From Calamus simplicifolius (Eukaryota; Streptophyta; Magnoliopsida; Arecales; Arecaceae): a stretch of 64,000 nt of DNA. Where the stretch lies: NCBI GenBank assembly GCA_900491605.1, contig UESW01003900.1, positions 981,147-1,045,146 on the forward strand, in the 5' to 3' direction. The notes beneath the pieces were generated by a model. The model searched no databases and was not told the origin of the DNA. It worked only from the letters and a program-made list of their open reading frames with translations. Position numbers and translations under genes: made by a program. Below, piece by piece: positions 1 through 9,401 of this stretch. Every line of letters begins with the position of its first letter. The first letter of the stretch is position 1.

Positions 1-225
1 AATCTCTCCAATGAGATCGATGAGTAAGTTGCTCTTTTTGTTTCTTATCATATTAATTTTGAGTTTTTCTATACATTTACATAAATTAATTCCATCTATC
101 TCTTCTGAAGATGATTCTTTTATTTCTGAAGAACTCTCACTTTCTTCTTCTATTAGCCTGATTTTGTCTTCTATTGTACTATATTCTGAGAAAGAACTTG
201 AGTTTTCCTTACTGTCTGATATTAT
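1..225 (-). pseudogene. EPRV polyprotein fragment, acidic spacer (partial)
   Basis: The minus strand encodes a Glu/Ser-rich stretch ending in a conserved block with the residues CIEKLKINMIRNKKS. The same block occurs on the plus strand at about 847-1060 (CIEKLKISMIRNKKS). In plant pararetroviruses such an acidic spacer lies between the coat-protein zinc knuckle and the protease. It continues the reading order of the coat segment to its right (226-848, minus) and runs off the window at base 1. The two copies are clearly diverged, so this is not a recent palindrome. Inactive relic; the family assignment is inference. Confidence 0.55.
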
Positions 226-848
226 AATTTCTAATATTTTCTTTTTCTATTCATCTGTTATCTCTAACTCTTGGATTTGGGAGATTTTTTTGCATTTATT
301 GCTATAATGTCCCTTCTTTCCACACTTAAAGCAGGTCGGGCTTTTCTTTTGTTTGGACCTGAATTCTGGTCTTTTCTCTTTCCAATGAGTGAATTTTCTT
401 CTGGGTTTCTAGGCCTTCTCTCTCTTCTATCAGAAAAATCTCTTTGCCTAGGTTTAGATTTATAATATTTAGAATACTTTGTCCTTCTCCTTCTTTTTTC
501 CTTTGAAGGAGGGACAAGGATCTCACAGCCATATTGTTCACAAAACCCGCCAAGTTCCTTTCTTGTCGTAATTTCATCTCTCTTTAACTTGGACTGTAAT
601 TTCATTTCTGTGCACATTCTTAGTGTCGTTCTTTTGATGATACTACATATGTCTCCATAAGTAACTTTTTCCCATTCAATTCTTCCTCCGTATTCTTCTG
701 TTAATGCCTCGTTTACCTTTTCTGAGAACAGACTAGGTAATACTGAGATAAATTTTTCTTTCCAAAAAGGGGATTTACAATCTTCCCTTTCTAGAACTCT
801 ACAGAGAAAAGTGGTTTGGTCTACTAATGAGGGAATAGTAAGAATCAT
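226..848 (-). pseudogene. EPRV coat-protein-like segment with CCHC zinc knuckle
   Basis: An open frame of 194 codons (848 to 264) contains a block with FWKEKFISVLPSLFSEKV and a Lys/Arg-rich tail, the arrangement of the C-terminal part of caulimovirid coat proteins. The zinc knuckle CFKCGKKGHYSNKC (CX2CX4HX4C) lies at 292-333 but in another frame, so a frameshift lies just before it. In intact viruses the knuckle binds viral RNA for packaging. The segment is head-to-head with the protease segment that begins at about 847 on plus. The coat assignment rests on motif memory, the knuckle on direct reading. Confidence 0.6.
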
Positions 849-1740
849 GATCTCAGATAATGAGAATAGCTATTCTTCGGAAGAAGAAAGTAGCCCAGAA
901 TATGATCAGATTTGTCTAATTGAAGAAGAAGAAAATTCTTCAGGAACAGAAGAATTATCTTCAGAAAGTTCAGATGGAGTTAATCTATGTGGATGCATAG
1001 AAAAACTCAAGATCAGCATGATCAGAAACAAAAAGAGTGACTTACTCATTGATCTCATAGAAGAAATAGATGACCCAGAAATAAGAAAGGAATACATAGA
1101 AAAACTAAAAGAAGAATTGCAGCCTAGACCTAGGAAAGAAGTCCTAAGTCTACCCGAAATAATCAAAGAGAAAGAACAAGAAGATAAACTTAAAGTAGAT
1201 CCAATTTATCAGCTTAAAAAAGAAATTGAGCAGATAAAACAAGAAATCAGAATACTGCAGTCAGTAATAGAAAAATTAGGAAGAAAAGATAAAGGAAAAG
1301 AAAAGCTTCACGAAGAAGAAACAACAAAAAATGAACAGAATAATTACTTAAATGAAATTACAAGAGTCAGAGTACCAAGATGGTACATTAGGATTACCTT
1401 AAAGGTAAGAGATGAAATAAAAGAAACCTATTCCTTAGTTGACTTAGGGTCAGACATAAACAGTGTCCCAGATGGACTATTTCCTAGAAACTATTATGAG
1501 AAAGCAATAGAAAGACTGTACACAGTAAACAATGAAAACCTTCAGGTAAAATACAAAATTCCAGACGTATACGTCTATCAGGAAAACGTATGGTTTAAAA
1601 CAACATTCATTGTCATCAGAAACGTTCATACAATCATTCTAGGAATACCATTTTTAACACTCCTCTATAAGATGGAGGTTGATAAAAATGGCATAACAAC
1701 TCATATTTCAAGAAACCAGGTCACCTTTAGATTCATATGA
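847..1740 (+). pseudogene. EPRV acidic spacer plus aspartic protease
   Basis: The plus-strand frame is open from 811 to a TGA at 1738-1740. Its first codons (811-846) are only the reverse side of the coat segment; homology with the spacer at 1-225 begins near 847. After the acidic, coiled-coil-rich spacer comes a retropepsin-like domain: LVDLGSDIN, with the catalytic Asp codon at 1441, and a distal ILGIPFL block near 1636. Pararetroviral proteases cut the viral polyprotein. The reverse transcriptase that should follow is missing: only an RNase H tail is found at 1900-2022. An open frame of about 300 codons in a relic is notable, but there is no sign it is expressed. Confidence 0.65.
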
Positions 1741-1899
1741 TTTGGATCCTTAGACAAAAGCCTTAGTCAGATGTCATCCAGGAATCTAGACTAATGTTCA
1801 GAAAAATTAAGACACAGAAAGAAGTTTTATCAACCGGTTTTATTGATCATTTCTTGCAAAAGAAATATTGTTTCAAAACAGATTTTATCAGTATTCGGT

Positions 1900-2022
1900 T
1901 TTAAAATAGAATTTTCAAATGGCACAGAAAATAGTCTACCAGACTTTCTAACCCGAGAATTTCTTACAGGAATAAAATGTCAGAAAAACCCAAAACCAAG
2001 TCTTCCTATGCAAAGCCAATAA
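1900..2022 (+). pseudogene. EPRV RNase H C-terminal remnant
   Basis: The frame from 1900 to the TAA at 2020-2022 reads a tail containing NSLPDFLTREFL, the conserved end of pararetroviral RNase H. Bases 1741-1899 show no readable RT, so the whole RT core and most of RNase H were deleted between the protease and this tail. The tail overlaps the ATG (1977) of the next ORF in a different frame. Confidence 0.6.
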
Positions 2023-3187
2023 CCTTGGCACCCCTCAAAAATCAGTATTCAGTTTTGACTCCACCCAAAACCTTCATTCCTCTCAAAAATTAGTATTCCG
2101 CCTTAGCCTCACCCTCTCAGACCTATTCCCAAGCAACCCAGAAAAAATCTTCTAATCCCAGCATTGCTATAGAACAAACAAGTTCAAGCTCTTCGAGAAC
2201 ATCTATGTTCACTCCATACTTATGTAAGAATTGTTCTCTTACAGTTAAACTCCTAAAAGAAGATGAAATAGGTGAAAATCATATCCCAAAACTATCTAGA
2301 ATTTTCTTTTCAGTCAATGGAAAAATTATCCAGTACCATTTACCAAGAGGATTCCAGAATCCTTTGAAAACCCAAGAATTCTATGAGTTCATCCTGGTTG
2401 ACACAGACTCAGTAGAGGTGACTCTAAAATAGAACAGAACTCAGAGGCAATTGCCTATTCAAAATTCAAAATCAAAAAATTCATAACCAAAGAAGAATGG
2501 GGAAACCCATACCAAGCCAGAACATTCTCTCAAAAATTCCAACCTTCTCAGTATAATTATTTTGACTATCAGCAAGCATGGTTTAAGGCATTCTACCTTA
2601 AGCCCACAGACCACAGTTGGTTCCTCAACTTCTGCCAGAAGTTTAACAGAAAGATTCCAAGCTGAACCCATGATTGGTGGGTTTACTTTGGAATTACCAA
2701 AGACATACTTGCAGAACCAATATTATCAACATGGGATTATTTCCATGATCATCTTAAAACAACATTTTATGGAAATAAGTCTATCATGTTTGCAACTGAA
2801 TTCCAGGTCTCATGGATTGTAGGATGGGATTTTGCTATCAGCAGATCTTTTGATCGTCAATTTCCTCCTATCTTAGAAAGAAGATTCAGAATCAAATGGT
2901 GAAAGAATTTCCAACCAAGTGAAAGATTATCCATAAGTAACATTAGCAGATGGCTTATCACTTATGATAATCGCAGACAGTTCCCAAAACCAGAAAAGAC
3001 TCCAGCCTCTCCGTCTTCAAGCAAGACTTCTAGTAAGAAAGAATTAAAGAAAAAATTATTGGAAGAATTATCTCAGCTAGGAGATTCAGATGAAGATGAA
3101 GACATCAGTTCATTCCAGCCAGGACCCTCAAATCAGATATGTTTGCAAGATGCTCAAGACCCATATGAAGATTACGATATAATGTAA
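1977..3187 (+). pseudogene. EPRV second ORF, unknown function (Florendovirus ORF2-like)
   Basis: From the ATG at 1977 to the TAA at 3185-3187 a protein of about 400 residues can be followed through one in-frame TAG (2091), a one-base shift near 2430, and two in-frame TGAs (2663, 2900). Readable landmarks are EFYEFILVDTDSVEV, then a Trp/Phe/Tyr-rich core with HSWFLNFCQKF and WWVYFG, and an Asp/Glu-rich C-terminus. I recognise this as a protein often found in plant genomes next to endogenous caulimovirids. Its place after RNase H, with overlapping start, fits the second ORF of Florendovirus-like EPRVs. No biochemical function is known to me. Both TGAs fall where Trp is expected, consistent with C-to-T decay of methylated DNA. 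Virus-genus assignment is tentative. Confidence 0.5.
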
Positions 3188-3847
3188 TCTATCATATGAC
3201 CAATCAGGCCTTATCTTTCATGCATATGAAGCTCCGGCCTTATCCTCAGATAGGTGCTTTCACGCATGTGAAGCCCCAACCTTATCTTCAGACAGATGCT
3301 TTCACGCATGTGAAGCCCCAACCTTATCTTCAGACAAGTGCTTCACGCATGTGAAGCTCCTCAGCACAGATGACCAGATGTCTCAGCAACCATTGTCAGC
3401 CATAATTCATACATGTGAAGCAACCGATAAATGACTTGACATCTCAGCAGCCACTTTCAGTCACAGTTCATACATATAAAGCAAGACGACGAATGACTCA
3501 GCAGTCACTATCAAACTCAGCAGCCACTATCAGCCATACATGTGGAGCCCCTCAGCACAACAATCAGAGCACTATTATGGAAAGTAACTCAAAAGCAACC
3601 ATCCATGTGCTGTAGTGCTCAAAGGATAGCCAATTGTCCTAAATTCAGATGCCTTTCCGAATTTCAACCCAATCTGTCGGGAAAGAATTCTCATCCAAGT
3701 CTAGTTTAACATGCAAATCCTTTTATGAAAATTTCTACTCTTTTACATAAAAATATAGCCTAGCTTCACTTTATTTTTCATTTAGTTATTACGATCTCCT
3801 CCTATATTGTATCATTCCACTTCATCCCTCATTATGTTTGCTTTGCA
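3188..3847. repeat. EPRV intergenic region with short direct repeats
   Basis: No coding sequence. Between about 3205 and 3365 a unit of about 45-50 bp is repeated three to four times; it carries a TTCAC-GCAT-GTGAA inverted motif and CAACCTTATCTTCAGACA. Related pieces (CATACATGTGAAGC, ACTCAGCAGTCACTATC) recur to about 3550. A TATA-like CATATAAAGC lies near 3472. In caulimovirids the intergenic region holds promoter and polyadenylation signals, so a regulatory origin is plausible. The right edge, near 3847, abuts the truncated Copia RNase H. Confidence 0.4.
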
Positions 3848-3852
3848 GAATG

Positions 3853-4263
3853 CTAGAAATAGCAGTGCCACCATATATATGTAAAGACATAACCCATTTG
3901 TAATCGACCATTATGAGGATCAGACAAATATCCTGCATATGCAAAACCTACCAACTCGGATTTTGATAAATTTGGATAATACAAACCCATATCCATTGTA
4001 CCTCTGAGGTATCGAAATATGTGCTTAACACCTATCCAATGCCTTCTTGTAGGCGAAGAACTATATCTTTCTAATAAGTTTACTAAAAAAGATATATCAG
4101 GTCGAGTGTGAGTCGCAAGATACATTAATGCACCTATTGTGCTAAGATATGGTACTTCAGGACCAAATAGTTCTTCATCATCTTTCTTAGGTTGGAAAGG
4201 ATTTTTATCAATTTCAAGTGACCTTACGACCATCAGAGTACTCAATGGGTATGCTTTATCCAT
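3853..4263 (-). pseudogene. Copia RT C-terminus / RNase H
   Basis: 136 codons read the YLSTIGALMYLATHTRPDIS block, then YSSSPTRRHWIGVKHIFRYL and the first part of RNase H (GLYYP, GFAYAGYLSD). In copia elements the Asp in the last block belongs to the RNase H active site; here the usual D-A-G-Y pattern reads Y-A-G-Y, so the catalytic Asp seems lost. The frame breaks right after this. Non-functional. Confidence 0.75.
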
Positions 4264-4386
4264 ATAAAACCTTTTAAGTATCTTTGCTATATAAGCAGAT
4301 GGTGCACAAAAATCTCATTCTTAAGATGCTCGAGCTGTAGACCAAAGAAAAATATTGTTTTTTTCAAGATCTTTCATTTCAAATTC

Positions 4387-5060
4387 CTATTTTAAGCAAT
4401 CTGCTGCCCTTTGAAGCTCTTCATGAGTTTCAATCATGTTTAAATCATCAACATATACTACAATAATCATAAATTGTGATCCATATCTCTTTATAAAGAC
4501 ACAAGGACATATGAGATCATTATTATATCCTTGTTTCAATGGGTATTTAGTCAAATGATTGTACCACATATACCCTACTTGTTTTAATCCATAGAGAGAC
4601 TTCTACAACTTTATCGAATAAAGTTCTCTCGAATTAGAGTTAGACTTTTCAGGCAATTATAATCCTTCTGGGATTTTCATATAGATATCATTGTCAAGTG
4701 AGCCATATAGATAGGCTATCACTATATCCATAAGATGCAATTCAAGTTTTTCATGCACTGCCAGACTATTCAAATACCAAAAAGTTGTTGCATCCATCAT
4801 AGGAGAATACGTCTCTTCATAATCAATACCGGGTCTTTGTGAGAATCCTTGGATAACTAGTCATTCTTTATACCTTACAATTTTATCATCCTTATTTTAC
4901 TTTCGCACAAATATCCATTTATATCCCACATGTTTTACATAAGCAAGTGTTTGGACAACCGGTCCAAAAACTTTACGTTTTGCTAACAATTTTAATTCAG
5001 AATGGATTGCATCCTTCTATTTTGGCCAATCTTGTCAATGTCTACATTCTGCCATAGACA
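4387..5060 (-). pseudogene. Copia reverse transcriptase (RVT_2) remnant
   Basis: Conserved pieces in order on minus are VGYKWIFVRK, VIQGFSQRPGIDYEETYSP, LMDIVIAYLYGSLDNDIYMK, KSLYGLKQ and VVYVDDLNMI. The YVDD box carries the two adjacent catalytic Asp residues of RT. At least three in-frame stops and shifts separate the pieces, with one longest open run at 4387-4569. Clear RVT_2 family; no activity expected. Confidence 0.8.
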
Positions 5061-5299
5061 TTGGTTCATTATGCTCATTTTTATTTTAATATTTTGTGCA
5101 ACATAATATGCAAACTTATCATTGACGATCATCTTATATCGGTTCTATCTTTTCTCATCCATAACATAATTGATAGAGATCTTTTGTTTTCTTCAATTTT
5201 AGGTACCTTATTTTCTTTTAGAACAGACTCATCTGGAGTCTCAATTACTTTTGTTATTATATGGGGATCTTTTCTCGCGTCATAGTATTTTCTATTTGA

Positions 5300-5518
5300 T
5301 CATCTAAATGCTTTGATCCTTTTTTTTTTGCAAGGATTTTTATCTTTGGAACCAACTGATCTATCATGCTTTACTTGTCCCTTTATCTCATTAGCAGTGG
5401 TAGGTTGTCCTTCAGGGACAACAATTTTGATTGAAGTATTTGTAGTTGGTATATATGACTTTGTCATTCTTTTAAGGTCAGTAAATGCGTCTGGCAGTTG
5501 ATTTGCTAGTTTTTGCAT
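5300..5518 (-). pseudogene. Copia integrase-RT linker fragment
   Basis: 72 open codons between integrase and RT, with QLPDAFTDLKRMTKSYIP and a Lys-rich end. This is the poorly conserved spacer of the copia polyprotein; the assignment comes from its position more than from its sequence. Confidence 0.45.
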
Positions 5519-5647
5519 TAGAATTATCTTCTAAACTTCAAGTTCATGTTGTTTTATACAAGGATTGAGATGGAACAATGATAATTCATTCCAACTAATT
5601 TCTTTTACCAGCTGCTTATTTTCTCCCCCTAATGTTGAAAAAATAAA

Positions 5648-6400
5648 CTAATCAAAATGACAATCGACAAAATGTGCCATAAATAAATCTCCTGTAGATG
5701 GTTCAAGATATTTAATTATAGATGAAGATTCATACCCAACATATATCCCTAACCTTCTTTGAGGTCCCATCTTAGTGCGTTTTGGTGGAGCAATTGGAAT
5801 ATAAATTGCGCATCCAAAAATTTTTAGATGAAAAATATTTGATTCCTGACCATAAACCAATTGCAACGAAAAGAATTCATGATAATTGGTTGGCCTGATG
5901 CGAATAAGTGCTACTGCATGTAAAATAGCATGTCCCCATATAGACAAAGGAAGTTTTGCTCTCATAAGTAATGGTCTTGCAATCAGTTGGATCCATTTGA
6001 TAAGCGATTACGTAAGACTATTTTGAGTATGAACATATGCTACAGGATGTTCAACAATGTTTTCAATAGTAGTACAATAATCATTGAATACTTGAGAAGT
6101 AAATTCACCAGCATTGTTAAGGCATATTGTCTTAATAGGATTATCTAAAAAATGAGCGCGTAGTCGAATTAATTGTGCTAGTAGTCTTGCAAACACCAGG
6201 TTACGAGTCGATAATAAGCATACATATGCCATCTAATTGAAGCATCAATTAAAACCATGAAATATATAAATGGTCTACTTGGTGGGTGAATAGGTTCACA
6301 AATATCACCATGTATGCATTCCAGAAATTAAAGAGATTCAATCTTGATTTTAGCTGGTGATGGCCTAATAATTAATTTGCCTTGAGAACAAGTAGCACAT
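5648..6400 (-). pseudogene. Copia integrase core and C-terminus remnant
   Basis: Two open pieces (6232-6008 and 5965-5648, minus) read a DDE-integrase region (LDNPIKTICLNNAGEFTSQ, where the second acidic residue of the triad would be TDN/LDN; here Asn replaces Asp) and the post-core block LPLSIWGHAILHA plus FGCAIYIPIAPPKRTKMGPQ. In an intact element this enzyme inserts the cDNA into chromosomes. A frame break lies between the pieces and the upstream HHCC region is too eroded to place exactly. Confidence 0.7.
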
Positions 6401-6406
6401 GAGAAT

Positions 6407-6811
6407 TCATTTGGTCATAATATTTTCTGATTCTTTAATGAATGTCCACATGAATTCTCTATAATTCTTTACATCACCACAAATACTCAATATTGCCTTC
6501 ATTAGTTGTCTTAATGTGATATTATTTCTGCAGATATCTTTAAAACTCAATAAATTTCTTTGAGACCTTTCAGAATATAAGGCATCATCAATTATAAATT
6601 TTGTTCCTCCAGGCAAAATGATATGGGCTCTTCTAGAGCCTTCAATCAATTTTACACTACCACAAATTCTATTGACATTTGTTGCCTGCATTCTTAAGCA
6701 GGAGAAGTATTTCATATCTTTAAGTATAGTGGGTGTTGTAGCACTATCGATGAGGCACAAATTATTGTTATCGACAAAAGATCCTACTCGAGATAATTTT
6801 ATTTTCTTCAT
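6407..6811 (-). pseudogene. Copia protease and pre-integrase region
   Basis: 134 codons with CLIDSATTPTIL, which carries the Asp-Ser-Ala catalytic signature of copia aspartic proteases, then a region with AHIILPGGTKFIIDDALYSE and RNLLSFKDICRN. The protease would process gag-pol. The frame ends just before the integrase zinc finger. Confidence 0.7.
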
Positions 6812-7144
6812 GGAAAGAATGACATGTAGTAAAATACAAATTAGAATACAAGGTATATAAGGGCATAAAAACTAAAAGTCACAATTCATCATTGCATTAG
6901 TTTCTTTAAAACAAATATATATTTATTACATGGTATTACTTGATAACATAGGCATTCTTAAAATTAACCTTATATATTCATGCTATCAATTAGACAAGCA
7001 TTATTTTCTTCTGGTTGGATAAAAAAGTTAGCAACATCCAGATCATCAAATCCTGTATTAGAATGGCCAGATTCAGAAACAAAATTTATTTCCATCTTTT
7101 CCGCATTTTTTTTCAATGATTCCTAATAAAGTTCAATAAGGTGT

Positions 7145-8065
7145 TTTGGCGTATGACAGGTACATGGCCAATGACCCTTCATTCCACAACGATAGCATAA
7201 GTTATCCATCAAATTTTTTACTTAAGTCCCCTTTGCCTTTCTTAATTTTTTCCTCATTTTTCTTCCACTTCATATTGTGAGAAGGAGTTTTAACATGATC
7301 ACCACGATAACCAAAACATCCTCGACCATATCCGCATCCATGGCCACATCCACGATCATGCTTTTGTTTATAAAATTGATATATAGTCTCATTCACTTCA
7401 GGGAATGGTATAGAGCCAGTTGGACGGACTTTATGGTTTTTTATTAGAAGTTCATTATTTTGTTCAGCCACAAAAGGCATGAAATTAGTTCATAATATTT
7501 TTTAAAACCCTTTTAATGATATTACTGTTGCATGATCAAATTGGAAGCATAAAAAGTGGAAAAGATTTTTTCAGCATATCCTCATCAGCGACTTTTTCTC
7601 TATATAATTTTAATTAGGAAGTATTTCTGAACATAACTGAATTGCAATTATTATACTTTTTCTTCACATAATTTTAATTGGAAAGTAATTCTGAATATAG
7701 CTCAATTGTTAATTTTAATTGGAAAGTAATTCTGAACATAGCTGAATTGTATTCACTTACTGTCCTATAACCTTGTAGATGTATGTGCATCCAGTCATAA
7801 CAGCCTTGGAGAGAATGACTATTTTTTATGGTCATGACACTCTTTTAGGCTATTCTTTTACTGTTAAGTATTCAACTTTCAATCCCTCGTCAAGGGGGTA
7901 TTGTAGGAAGATCTCCAGATGGATTTTAGCATAAAGTATCCATGATAAATAATTTTTGCCCATAATATCTAGTGCCACAAAATTAAGTTTTACCAAATTT
8001 GCCATAACAATACTCAATAAAAGTTTCTTCAAAAAATGTAAAATGATGAGTAGTTTCTTCAACAA
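7145..8065 (-). pseudogene. Copia gag with zinc knuckle
   Basis: The N-terminal piece (8065-7850) has FVALDIMGKNYLSWILYAKIH, typical of copia gag starts. A Gly/His/Arg-rich piece (7480-7202) precedes the zinc knuckle CYRCGMKGHWPCTC (CX2CX4HX4C), read at about 7155-7200 in a neighbouring frame. Gag forms the particle and binds RNA. Frameshifts and a weakly readable middle (7500-7850) show decay. Confidence 0.7.
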
Positions 8066-8097
8066 ATGTAAAATGATGAGTAGAGAGTCGTGCTGAT

Positions 8098-8116
8098 AAG
8101 GTATTATATTTAATTA
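8098..8116 (-). repeat. Copia 5' LTR, left piece (inner end)
   Basis: A motif (GAGTCGTGCTGATAAG on plus) that in TNT1-like elements lies at the 5' LTR/primer-site border occurs just left of here. The LTR is then interrupted by Tat at 8117-8121; removing Tat joins ATTAAAGAG to TAACAAAATTG at 42043. The exact LTR terminus is uncertain. Confidence 0.4.
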
Positions 8117-8121
8117 AAGAG

Positions 8122-9002
8122 TGTTGCTACTAAAATCTATCCTTCGACTCGGGCACGATCGGGCTCTGGGATGGGCTCCCTCTTGGATGGACCTGCAAAA
8201 TAGTCCTCACGCGAGAGGCGTTGGGGGTGGCCCTCCATGGAAGACCCTCCGATGCTCAAGTCAGCGGAGATCAGCAAACAATAAATAATAGGAGAAGGCT
8301 CTCGCTGAAGAGTCTTTCCAAGGGTGGCCTTTCGAGAGCTCTAAGCAGAGCGCTAATGGCGGAAAACCAAGGCAGAAGGAGAGTGTGCTAGTGAGCAAGT
8401 GCGCATACATGAGGAGTCAGCAGATGACTCTATTTATAGAGGATCACCTGATTCCCTGGGGGTGTCGTGGGTCCAAAAGTTGTTAGGATTTGAATCCGAT
8501 TTGTTATGAAGTCAGTAAGATTCGCATCTTATTGGTTAGAGGATCGACAGCTGGGAGAGCTGGTTGATGTCTCGAGATTTGGCGGGTATATAGGCTCCAG
8601 GGCTCTAGGCCACTCTCGTGGGTCCTAGGCCACTCTCAGATATGATTTCTGTTTGGAATCTTACGGATTTGAACTCTTCCATACCAAATTTCATAGAGGT
8701 CCTGAATGCCCAGGTCTAGCCGGGGTATAATAATGACTCGGCTAACGAGGCACAGTCGGATAGCTCGACCGGGGCCGAGAGAGACGATATAGCTCGGCTG
8801 AGGCCGACAGATGGTATAGCTTGGCTGAGGCCGAGAGATGTGATCCGCGCCTTAGGATTCCTTGGCTCGGTGAGGGGCTAAGGCACCCCGATTCACTAAG
8901 GTTGACTTATCTCTAGTTGGTATTGTTCAGCATGTGGGAGTCAGGGTTGATCCTAGCCCCCTTGCACGATTATTTATGCAATGGTGATTTTACACCTCAA
9001 TA
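8122..9002 (-). repeat. Tat-1 3' LTR (881 bp)
   Basis: Starts TGTTGCTACTAAAATC and ends CCTCAATA, where the partner LTR ends CCTCAACA. It is preceded by the TSD AAGAG. The minus strand carries a TATA box (TCTATAAATA, about 8430-8440). A short 26-27-bp GC-rich repeat (CTCGGCTGAGGCCGA) occurs twice near 8784-8840. The polypurine tract follows at 9003-9020 on plus coordinates. Confidence 0.88.
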
Positions 9003-9050
9003 CATGCCTCCCACTCCCTAGTTCGAAACGTAGGTTCGAGCGCAGGGAGT
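9003..9050 (-). promoter_or_regulatory. Tat-1 polypurine tract and adjoining hairpin
   Basis: On minus the bases next to the LTR read GGGAGTGGGAGG, the primer for plus-strand DNA synthesis. ACTCCCT (9013-9019) and AGGGAGT (9044-9050) can pair as a stem around a 24-base loop. The same arrangement with an 8-bp stem is found in Tat-2 (57300-57337). Confidence 0.6.
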
Positions 9051-9401
9051 ATAACTCCGGGTGACATGATTTGAGTGGGTTTGGATTTTACAGCCTGTGT
9101 AATGGTGCTCTAATTAGCGCCGCATGGCCGTCTTGCTTTTACAGAATGAAACCGTTGCTTTCTAGGGGCAACGGTTGGGGGAGTGCCACACAACAAATCC
9201 TGGTTTTCACGATGCCTGTAGCGGCGGTTCCAGATGTTTCGATCGAGATGCCTTATCTTCTTTTTGAGGCGGTTTCCTTCGGAGGGAAGCAAAGTCGAAG
9301 CAAAGCTATTCCCATTCGTGGCGTCCCTTCATTCCTTCCTGGAGAAATTTATCCCCCTGTTTTCTTTGCAATCTTGCTCGGCGTTTCTTTCAGCCAGCAG
9401 A

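Larger units (their letters stand above)
3848..8097 (-). mobile_element. Degenerate Ty1/copia (TNT1/Tork-like), 3' truncated
   Basis: Read on the minus strand the order is gag, protease, integrase, reverse transcriptase, RNase H, which defines Ty1/copia. Every domain is broken by stops and frameshifts. RNase H stops at about 3848 within the conserved GGTAIS block, so the 3' end and 3' LTR are lost against the EPRV relic. The 5' LTR starts near 8098 and is split by the Tat insertion; its remainder is at 42043-42336. This is the oldest insertion recognised in the left half apart from the EPRV. Confidence 0.8.

Noticed and set aside
11..307. 98-residue hydrophobic plus-strand ORF at the left edge
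   Set aside because: It is the reverse side of the acidic EPRV spacer; Glu/Asp codons read backwards give Phe/Leu/Ser-rich peptides.
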